A stretch of 64,000 nt of DNA, from NCBI RefSeq assembly GCF_900106535.1, contig NZ_FNOH01000004.1, positions 372,001 to 436,000 of the forward strand, in the 5' to 3' direction. Of the stretch, positions 58,469-64,000 are shown piece after piece. Position 1 is the first letter of the stretch, and each line of letters opens with the position of its first letter. The notes under the pieces were generated by a model. It did no database searches. It had not been told where the DNA came from and worked only from the letters and a program-made list of their open reading frames with translations. Source of the stretch: Myxococcus xanthus. GTDB lineage: Bacteria; Myxococcota; Myxococcia; Myxococcales; Myxococcaceae. The position numbers and the translations under genes were made by a program.

Positions 58469-58502
58469 GCCCGGACTGCGCGACGACTCGCGCGGCCCGG
58501 GC
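58469..58502 (-). terminator. Terminator of the minus-strand TPR gene
   Basis: Nested stems GCCCGG/CCGGGC and GCGCGA/TCGCGC. On the minus strand TTTGTCGTTT follows. Confidence 0.6.
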
Positions 58503-58543
58503 CTGGTGCGTGTTGCGATGAAAAGGGGCATGCCCCCCTGGGG

Positions 58544-59050
58544 CTACCGGGACTTCTTCACCTGGTCGGCCTGCTGCTTGAGGGTGCGCAGCGTCGCGTG
58601 GGCGCGCTGCGTGGCACGGCGCTTGAGGCCCGGGTCCAGCTGGATGGCCTTGCTGAGGTCCGCGAGCGCCTCGGGGACATTGCCCCGGCGCAGCTGGATT
58701 TCCCCCCGGCCGACCAGCGCGTCCACGTGGCCGTCGTTGAACTGGAGCGCCAGCCGGAAGGCGTCGAACGCCTCGTCGAAGCGCTCCAGCGTCATAAGGG
58801 TCGCCCCGAGCTGCGCGTGGAAGACGGCGTCGGTGGGCGAGGCGGCCACGAGGCCCTGGAAGATCTGCAGGGCCTGCTGCGAGCTGCCCGCCTGGAGGAG
58901 CTGGTAGGCCTTGTCCGCCCAGGCGTAAAGCTGCGTGTTGGAGAGGTTGAGGAACTGCCCCAGGGTGATTTCGCCGCGGATCACCGCCTCGGCGAGTGCT
59001 TCCGGGACGACGACCTTCTCTTTTTCACCCCTGGGGGCGGAGTCACTCAC
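58544..59050 (-). CDS. TPR protein, candidate T3SS chaperone (SycD/LcrH-like)
   Basis: The protein is 168 residues from GTG 59050 (frame open to 59083). The N-terminal helix region VVVPEALAEAVIRGEITLGQFLNLSNTQLYAWADKAYQLLQAG matches the lead-in of LcrH/SycD proteins. Three TPRs follow (ALQIFQGLVAASPTDAVFHAQLGATLMTLERFDEAFDAFRLAL), then a basic C-terminus. The length equals LcrH. It is immediately downstream of the DUF1521 gene on the same strand, so it may chaperone that protein. Confidence 0.82.
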   Translation of the reverse strand: MSDSAPRGEKEKVVVPEALAEAVIRGEITLGQFLNLSNTQLYAWADKAYQLLQAGSSQQALQIFQGLVAASPTDAVFHAQLGATLMTLERFDEAFDAFRLALQFNDGHVDALVGRGEIQLRRGNVPEALADLSKAIQLDPGLKRRATQRAHATLRTLKQQADQVKKSR

Positions 59051-59109
59051 GACAGCCTCGAGAAGGGCCAGGCAGTCCCCCACCTGGCCCGATGAAGTAC
59101 GTCCAGCGG

Positions 59110-60276
59110 CTAGAACGACTGGGGACCGCGGAAGCGGACCATATCATTCAGCTTGGACAGCTTCTCCAGCGTCCCGAACATGTCACCCAGCGCCTTGAAG
59201 GACTGGGTCAGCCCGGACTTGTGCTGGTTCTTGTCGTAGGCGCCGAAGAGGTCGTCCGCCTTGCGGAACGGGTTGAAGCCGTTCGCGTTGGTGTTCTTGA
59301 GCTGGTCGAACACCTTGCTGATGGAGTCGAACGTCTCGTTCAGCTTGTTCAGCTCGGGCTTGGCACTGCTCATGTCCCAGGGCAGCGGCTTCACCTGGGG
59401 CAGGTTGGTGTTCATGTCCCAATTCTGGGCCACCTCACCCGCCGCGGGGGAGTCCGCCGCCGCCGAGTAGTTGAAGGCCATGGTGCGCCGCTCGGTGATG
59501 ACGGCCTCGCCCACCTTGTGCACGTCGCCGCCGTTCTCGTGGCCGACAATCTCCTTGCCATGGAACGTCCAGTCGGCCGCGTTCTGCCCCATGTGGAAGA
59601 CGTCCGCGGACTGGTTCGAGTGGAAGCGGACGACCTCGTCCATGCCCTTGTTGGTGACCTGGCCGACCTTGCCCTTGCCCTTGTCGATGTCCGTCACGCG
59701 CACGTGGCTGTCGCCGTAGACGACGTCCAGCTGGCCCGTCACCGTCATGCCGTTGCCCCAGGGCTTGCAGGAGCAGTTGATGCGGGTGCCGTCGCCCAGG
59801 ACGAAGGAGGTGTCGCGCTTGAAGTCGAACTTGCCGCCGTCGCTCTCGTCAACGTGCGGATCACCCCAGACGCGGGTGTTTTTGCCGTCCGGCCCCGTCA
59901 CGCGCCACTCGAACTGGCCCAGCTGCTCGATGGTGTAGCCGCCCGGGGTGGTGATCTTCCCGGTGCCCTCTTCCACCTTCAGGGAGTTGGCCTCGCGCAC
60001 CGCGTCCAGGGGGTTGGGACGCTCGGCGGGGAAGGCGGCGTTGGTGCCCGTCGCACCCGCCTGCTTCGTGGGGGCCGCGGCCTGGGACATCTGATCCACG
60101 GCCTTGCCGGCGACGTTCACCGCCTTGCCCGCAAGGTCAACGGCCTTCTCAACCAGATTCAGCGTCGACTCGATGAGCTGCGCGTTGCGCGCGATCGTCG
60201 AGGTGTTGACGTTACCCACGCCCTGCGTCGTGGTGAGCTGCCGGTTACCGCCAACTCCGCCGATGCCGTTCGACAT
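59110..60276 (-). CDS. DUF1521 protein with GDPH autocleavage signature, candidate T3SS effector
   Basis: The protein is 388 residues. The N-terminus is polar Gly/Asn/Thr-rich (type III-signal-like), then comes an amphipathic Ala/Val helix (about 33-62). DUF1521 occupies about 113-265: GYTIEQLGQFEWRV, then WGDPHVDESDGGKFDFKRD with GDPH at 138-141, then GQLDVVYGDSHVRVTDID. In rhizobial NopE proteins this domain self-cleaves between Asp and Pro of GDPH when calcium binds. All visible motif residues are present. The C-terminal 120 residues are helical. Co-location with T3SS genes and a TPR chaperone supports secretion. Confidence 0.88.
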   Translation of the reverse strand: MSNGIGGVGGNRQLTTTQGVGNVNTSTIARNAQLIESTLNLVEKAVDLAGKAVNVAGKAVDQMSQAAAPTKQAGATGTNAAFPAERPNPLDAVREANSLKVEEGTGKITTPGGYTIEQLGQFEWRVTGPDGKNTRVWGDPHVDESDGGKFDFKRDTSFVLGDGTRINCSCKPWGNGMTVTGQLDVVYGDSHVRVTDIDKGKGKVGQVTNKGMDEVVRFHSNQSADVFHMGQNAADWTFHGKEIVGHENGGDVHKVGEAVITERRTMAFNYSAAADSPAAGEVAQNWDMNTNLPQVKPLPWDMSSAKPELNKLNETFDSISKVFDQLKNTNANGFNPFRKADDLFGAYDKNQHKSGLTQSFKALGDMFGTLEKLSKLNDMVRFRGPQSF

Positions 60277-60539
60277 ATTCGGTGCTCCCTAAGGAGGGGG
60301 AAATGTTCGATGCTGCTTCACCGTGATTTTCGGTGTTCAGCGCTGGGAGTTTCGCCTCGGTGCGTCGCTTTTCTCAAAAGAAGGTACGAGCCGATCACGC
60401 GGGGCGGGGGCACCTCTTGCCAGGGCGGGAAAAAGAATCAGAAAATCCCGAGGAAACTTCCGACCCCCTTTCTCCCATAATCCTTTTGTAAGCAGCGCCG
60501 CCGCAAACCACCCGCTTCCCAAACTTTCTGGAGAACGCC

Positions 60540-60764
60540 ATGACCACCGCCACCACCGCCGCCGCCGCCGCCACGAAGGCCCTCGGAGCCAGCCAGGGTC
60601 TCTCCGCCCTCGAGCAGAAGTCCCTCTCCGGCCTGACGGGTCCGGACCGTGAGCGCGCCGAGGCGCAGCTCATGCTCCAGAAGCAGCAGGAGGCCACCGC
60701 CTTCGTGGCCAACCTGATGAAGAAGCTCAACGAGATCGCGATGTCCGTCATCGGCAAGATCTAA
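60540..60764 (+). CDS. 74-residue T3SS-locus protein, copy B (candidate needle or rod subunit)
   Basis: Identical at DNA and protein level to 58148-58372. See copy A for the reading of the sequence. The start context differs (GAACGCCATG here, GAACGCAAATG in copy A), so expression levels may differ. It lies between the divergent DUF1521 gene and the convergent 125-residue gene. Confidence 0.8.
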   Translation: MTTATTAAAAATKALGASQGLSALEQKSLSGLTGPDRERAEAQLMLQKQQEATAFVANLMKKLNEIAMSVIGKI

Positions 60765-60788
60765 TCCTGCCGCTGTAGCGCGACTCTC

Positions 60789-60828
60789 GGAGCCGGCTTC
60801 CCTCTCGGGATGCCGGCTCCTTGCTTTT
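60789..60828 (+). terminator. Intrinsic terminator after 74-residue protein copy B
   Basis: The same 9-bp GGAGCCGGC / GCCGGCTCC stem with TTGCTTTT as in copy A. Confidence 0.8.
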
Positions 60829-60881
60829 GCGGGCTCGAGCGCCTCGGCGCGCCGCCCACTCCCCTTCCCTAGCACCCCGCA

Positions 60882-60921
60882 AAGCAAAACCGCCGCTCCG
60901 GTCAGAGACCCGGGCGGCGGC
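60882..60921 (-). terminator. Intrinsic terminator of the minus-strand T3SS genes
   Basis: On the minus strand a CCGCCGC...GCGGCGG stem with an inner CCGG pairing and one bulge is followed by TTTTGCTTT. It lies 40 bases past the stop of the 125-residue gene. Confidence 0.7.
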
Positions 60922-60960
60922 TTCAAGGACAGGCGTGCGGCGGGGCCGCTCGCGGTCGGG

Positions 60961-61338
60961 CTACTCGCCCCACATGTCCTTGAGGAGCTCCTTGCGACGG
61001 CTCATCAGCTTCCCGAAGAAGTTGTCGTCCCGCATCTTCTGGAACATCGCGTTCGTCTCGTGCTTCTTCGTCGTCGACTCGGCGTGCGACTTGACGTCGT
61101 CGGCGGAGGCGTTCGGGTTGCTCTTGAGGAAGGTCTCCATCTCGCCCTGGACCTTCTCCTTCACCGTGTTGATCCGGCCTTCGCCCAGGTACTGGAGGCT
61201 GCCCTTGATCTCCGGCTCGTTCATCCGGTCCACGGCGGAGTTCAGCACGCCTTCCCACGCCTGCTTCTGGGCCTCGGGGGTCGTCGTCGTCGACTTGCGC
61301 GTCGTCGCGGACGCGTTGTTCGCAATCTTGGTGGTCAC
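60961..61338 (-). CDS. 125-residue helical protein of the T3SS locus, unknown function
   Basis: The N-terminus is Thr/Ser/Ala/Asn-rich (MTTKIANNASATTRKSTTTT), a composition typical of type III signals and similar to the 74-residue proteins. The rest is charged and helical (AWEGVLNSAVDRMNEPEIKG, HETNAMFQKMRDDNFFGKL). There is no signal peptide or membrane helix. It could be a secreted or structural T3SS component. I do not recognise the family. Confidence 0.72.
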   Translation of the reverse strand: MTTKIANNASATTRKSTTTTPEAQKQAWEGVLNSAVDRMNEPEIKGSLQYLGEGRINTVKEKVQGEMETFLKSNPNASADDVKSHAESTTKKHETNAMFQKMRDDNFFGKLMSRRKELLKDMWGE

Positions 61339-61437
61339 GGGGAAATCTCCTCGGAAAAAAAGAACGTCTCGAGGGAGTTATCGCCGGCGCCAGGCCCCAA
61401 GTTGCGTCCCTCGGGCCCAGGCGCCGACGCGGTGCGA

Positions 61438-62019
61438 CTAGCCCTTGAGCTTGCCCAGGCTGGGGTTCTTCATCCAGGCCTTGAAGGACTCCAGGTCCTT
61501 CTGCTCGGCCTTGACGTCCGGGGGCGCGGCCGGCGGAGGCGGCACGTCCCCCGTCAACGACGCGTGCTTCTTGCTGCTCGTCTCAAAGGCGTCCTTCGCC
61601 CCCCCCGGCCCGACGGGGGCCTTGGCCGCGGCGGCCGGAGCCGCCGTGGCGGCGGGCGCGGAGGCAGCGGCTTCGTCGGTGGAGAAGCCGCGGGCGTTCA
61701 GGTACGCCTGCATCCACTCCACGGACTCCACCAGCACGGGCGGCATGGTGGCCAGGGCCGGCGTCTTCGTCGCCTCGTTCAGGTGCCGGGTAAAGGCGTC
61801 CTTCACGTCCTGGTAGAGCTGGAAGCTCAGCGAAGCACCGGGCTTGGTGTTGCCCAGCAGCGCGGACATCTTCCGCATCACCTGCTGCAGCGTACCCGTC
61901 GCGGACTTCGCCTGGTTCTCCAGCTCGGTGACGAGACGCTCGCGCTTGGCGACCAGTTCGGGCGGGGCCTCCGGAGGCATCTGGGCGGGAACGCGCGGAT
62001 CAGGATTCGGGTTCGACAT
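61438..62019 (-). CDS. 193-residue protein of the T3SS locus, unknown function
   Basis: The start is Pro/Asn-rich (MSNPNPDPRVPAQMPPEAPP). A helical domain follows (about 22-110, RERLVTELENQAKSATGTLQQVMRKMSALLG), then an Ala/Pro linker (about 115-140) and a charged C-terminal helix. No membrane segment is seen. The N-terminal composition fits a type III export signal. It could be a secreted component. Confidence 0.72.
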   Translation of the reverse strand: MSNPNPDPRVPAQMPPEAPPELVAKRERLVTELENQAKSATGTLQQVMRKMSALLGNTKPGASLSFQLYQDVKDAFTRHLNEATKTPALATMPPVLVESVEWMQAYLNARGFSTDEAAASAPAATAAPAAAAKAPVGPGGAKDAFETSSKKHASLTGDVPPPPAAPPDVKAEQKDLESFKAWMKNPSLGKLKG

Positions 62020-62112
62020 GTCAACGACCTCCCTGACGACGAAGAATTGAGCGTCGGGCAGCCTACCAGACTCCCCGGAAGAACAGTCGATTCCGGATGT
62101 GAAATGCGGCCG

Positions 62113-62589
62113 TCAGCGGCGGCTCAGGGCGGAGATCATGGCCGCCGCCTTGCGCACCACGGGGTCATCCCCCGGCTGCATCGCCGCCGCTCGGCGCAGA
62201 TCCTCCAGCGCCTGGGGCTTCTGGCCCATGGCCAGCTTCACTTCCGCGCGCCCCACATAAACGGACGGATCATGCGGCGTCAGCTTGGCGGCCACGTCGA
62301 AGGCCGCCAGCGCCCCCTGCCCGTTCCCAGCCGCCATCTCCACCACGCCCAGGGCCTTGGCGAAGTAGGCGTCCGTCGGGTTGACGGCATACAGGCCCTG
62401 GAAGAGCGTGCGCGCCTCGCTCACCCGGCCTTGATAGAAGAAGTAGTAGGCCGTCTTGGCGATGGCGTAGAGCTCTTCGTCCGAGTAGCCACGCACGTCC
62501 CGCAGCGTGGCCTTGCCATCCGCCCAGCGCTGCAGAAGCGTGTCCAGCTTCGCCTCGTCCTTCGGATCATCCGGGTCCAGGGCCGCCAT
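62113..62589 (-). CDS. TPR protein, candidate T3SS chaperone (SycD/LcrH-like)
   Basis: The protein is 158 residues. An N-terminal acidic helix region (LLQRWADGKATLRDVRGYSDEELYAIAKTAYYFFYQG) precedes three TPRs (EARTLFQGLYAVNPTDAYFAKALGVVEMAAGNGQGALAAFDVAAKL). The PTDAYFAKALG core is close to the PTxAxFxxxLG segments of the other two TPR proteins in this locus, so the three are paralogues. It lies 4 bases downstream of the next T3SS gene. Confidence 0.82.
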   Translation of the reverse strand: MAALDPDDPKDEAKLDTLLQRWADGKATLRDVRGYSDEELYAIAKTAYYFFYQGRVSEARTLFQGLYAVNPTDAYFAKALGVVEMAAGNGQGALAAFDVAAKLTPHDPSVYVGRAEVKLAMGQKPQALEDLRRAAAMQPGDDPVVRKAAAMISALSRR

Positions 62590-62593
62590 GACG

Positions 62594-63073
62594 CTAGTAG
62601 CCCTCGTCCTTCTGCGCGTCCCACATGCGGCGGATGATTTCCTTCGTCTCCTCGTTCACCTGATCCACCAGGGAGAGCATGGCGGACTCGCGGTGCAGCA
62701 GCGCCTTGAGTCGCTCCAGCCGGTCGGGCGCCGCCTTCACCTTGCCCAGGCCCCGCTCCAGCATCCGGCGCTGGTCCTCGTGCCCCCGGCCCGCCACGCT
62801 GGACAGGTGGGGCCGGTCGCTGAACCGCTCCAGGTCCGCCTCATGCCCGCCGGGGTGCGGCGGCAGCGGCAGGCGGAGCTCCTCCGAGGAGTGCGCCGGA
62901 CCGATGAAGTCCAGCAGCGCCGCGGACGCGAGCGCCGGGTTCTTCGGGTTGCCCGTCTTGCGGAGCTTCTTCCGGTCAACCTGCGCCGGGTCGACGAGCC
63001 GCTCGCGGACGCTTCGGGGACCGCCCCAGGGCCACAGGGACGTATTCGGAGGCGGATTGTTGATTCTGGCCAT
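62594..63073 (-). CDS. 159-residue protein of the T3SS locus, unknown function
   Basis: It begins MARINNPPPNTSLWPWGGP, a polar Pro/Asn-rich start. The middle is charged and low in hydrophobic residues. The C-terminal helix (LERLKALLHRESAMLSLVDQVNEETKEIIRRMW) may form a coiled coil. It lies in a tight minus-strand run between the SctU-like gene and a TPR chaperone gene. It could be a secreted or regulatory protein. Confidence 0.72.
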   Translation of the reverse strand: MARINNPPPNTSLWPWGGPRSVRERLVDPAQVDRKKLRKTGNPKNPALASAALLDFIGPAHSSEELRLPLPPHPGGHEADLERFSDRPHLSSVAGRGHEDQRRMLERGLGKVKAAPDRLERLKALLHRESAMLSLVDQVNEETKEIIRRMWDAQKDEGY

Positions 63074-63120
63074 CGTGATACCGAACCTCACTCCAGATGG
63101 GTGGGGGACGTCCAGCCCCC

Positions 63121-63405
63121 CTAGCGCCTGGCAGCCGCGGCCGCCTGCTCACGTTGTAGCTCGTAGACGAAGTTCAGGACCTCGGCCACGGCGTCATACA
63201 ACTCCTCGGGGACCTCCTGGCCCACCTCCACGCGGTAGAGCGCATTGGCCAGGTTCACGTTCCGCATGAGGGGGATGTTGTGCTCGCGGGCAATCTCGCG
63301 AATCTTCTCCGCCTTGAGCCGCATGCCCTTGGCCACCACGCGCGGCGCGCCGTCCTTCTCCTTGTCGTACTTCAACGCGATGGCGATTTCGGCGTCGTCA
63401 CTCAT
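63121..63405 (-). CDS. Free-standing SctU/FlhB C-terminal domain
   Basis: The protein is 94 residues with no membrane helix. It aligns with the cytoplasmic C-terminal domain of the sctU gene just upstream: AIALKYDKEKDGAPRVVAKG, AEKIREIAREHNIPLMRNVNLANALYRVEVGQEVPEELYDAVAEVLNFVY. It begins almost where SctU would be cut, so it lacks the NPxH motif and encodes roughly the fragment autocleavage produces. Such FlhB-C homologues can substitute for or modulate the export switch. It probably arose by duplication. Confidence 0.87.
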   Translation of the reverse strand: MSDDAEIAIALKYDKEKDGAPRVVAKGMRLKAEKIREIAREHNIPLMRNVNLANALYRVEVGQEVPEELYDAVAEVLNFVYELQREQAAAAARR

Positions 63406-63448
63406 GGAAGGCCCCGTTGTCCCTGCATGATAGCCACACCCGGCCTCC

Positions 63449-64000
63449 TCACGCGCGGCCCTCGGGGGCTGGCTGACCGGACTTCAAGCCGTAGACGAAG
63501 TTGAGGACCTCGGCGACCGCGTCGTACAGCTCCTCCGGGACTTCGTGCCCCACCTCCACCCGCAGCAGGGCGTGGGCCAGGGGCACGTTGCGCAGCGTGG
63601 GCACGTCCTGCTCGCGGGCAATGGCCTTGATGCGCTCGGCCTTGAAGTCGATGCCCCGGGCCAGCACGCGCGGCGCGCCGTCCTTCTCCCGGTCGTACTT
63701 GAGGGCCACCGCCACGTGGTCCGGGTTGGTGACGATGACGTCGGCCTCGCGCACGGCCTCCATCTGCGCCCCCTCCATGATCTCCTGATGCATCTCCTTG
63801 CGCTTGGCCTTGTGGTGCGGGTCGCCCTCGCTCTGCTTGTACTCCTTCTTCACCTCCTCCTTCGTCATCATCATGTCCTTCATGAAGGACTTGCGCTGCC
63901 ACCAGACGTCGAAGACGCCGAAGAGGACGAAGAGGAGCGCCACCCGCGTGGCCACGCGCGTCACCAGCTCTCCCATGATGGCCATGATGCCGCGCGTGTC
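63449..64000 (-). CDS. sctU: Type III secretion switch protein SctU (5' part outside window)
   Basis: The frame continues past the window end, so only the C-terminal 183 residues are present. The last membrane helix (RVATRVALLFVLFGVFDVWW) leads into the family linker TKEEVKKEYKQSEGDPHHKAKRKEMHQEI. The autocleavage motif is NPDH (normally NPTH) in VTNPDHVAVALKYD. SctU is the substrate-specificity switch of the export apparatus. It is presumably transcribed with the genes that follow it on the minus strand. Confidence 0.92.
   Translation of the reverse strand, partial: DTRGIMAIMGELVTRVATRVALLFVLFGVFDVWWQRKSFMKDMMMTKEEVKKEYKQSEGDPHHKAKRKEMHQEIMEGAQMEAVREADVIVTNPDHVAVALKYDREKDGAPRVLARGIDFKAERIKAIAREQDVPTLRNVPLAHALLRVEVGHEVPEELYDAVAEVLNFVYGLKSGQPAPEGRA

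Larger units (their letters stand above)
60423..60845 (+). repeat. Duplicated segment, copy B
   Basis: Second copy of 58025-58453. Upstream matches include AATCAGAAAAT, GAGGAAACTTC and CCCATAATCCTTTTGTAAGC, which may mark a shared promoter. The identity ends sharply after GAGCGCCTC. Confidence 0.88.

Overview
The window looks like chromosome of a myxobacterium, most likely Myxococcus or a close relative. The DNA is strongly G/C-biased at third codon positions. It carries gene families typical of the group: a SitA/SitI-like lipoprotein toxin with a double-CXXCG immunity protein, two-FHA proteins, PEGA proteins, and a type III secretion (T3SS) locus of unusual make-up. Gene density is high, with many ATGA start/stop overlaps. 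I saw no tRNA, rRNA, CRISPR array or intact insertion sequence.

Region 1 (1-8890) is the distal half of a type II secretion operon, gspF (cut by the window edge) through gspN. It includes a 51-residue membrane ORF and a second GspG-like protein that lacks the prepilin processing site. A strong hairpin closes the operon. Region 2 (8990-14144) holds a two-FHA sigma-54 activator, an ECF sigma factor, a four-cysteine protein and an S46 dipeptidyl-peptidase.

Region 3 (14281-22517) is the accessory zone. It contains a membrane M50-like protease whose last codons are repeated on the far side of an inserted toxin/immunity pair, a VOC lipoprotein, a small lipoprotein, a probably frameshifted ORF, a seven-unit amphipathic repeat protein, and an inverted duplication. 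One arm of the duplication holds a decayed metallo-beta-lactamase-fold gene and the other arm lies in the intact gene. Gene remnants follow.

Region 4 (22518-35000) is housekeeping: topoisomerase IV (parC-parE), two PEGA proteins, an SppA protease fused to a beta-barrel-like domain, and Rho with a long disordered N-terminus. Region 5 (35054-51880) holds a membrane-linked MoxR / DUF58 / DUF4129 / DUF4350 set with SpoIIM and, further on, RDD. It also has a divergent pyrophosphatase, a DUF1570-like protease lipoprotein, a 5'-nucleotidase-like lipoprotein lacking metal ligands, and an MFS-HEAT-cyclic-nucleotide-binding fusion.

Region 6 (51980-64000) is a T3SS locus. It has sctV and the C-terminal part of sctU (cut by the edge), a free-standing copy of the SctU C-terminal domain, three SycD/LcrH-like TPR proteins, a TPR lipoprotein and an FHA tail-anchored protein. 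It also has a DUF1521 protein with the GDPH calcium-autocleavage signature and several small unknown proteins. Two copies of a 74-residue protein are identical in DNA sequence. These small proteins and the DUF1521 protein are the best candidates here for unrecognised needle, rod or effector components.
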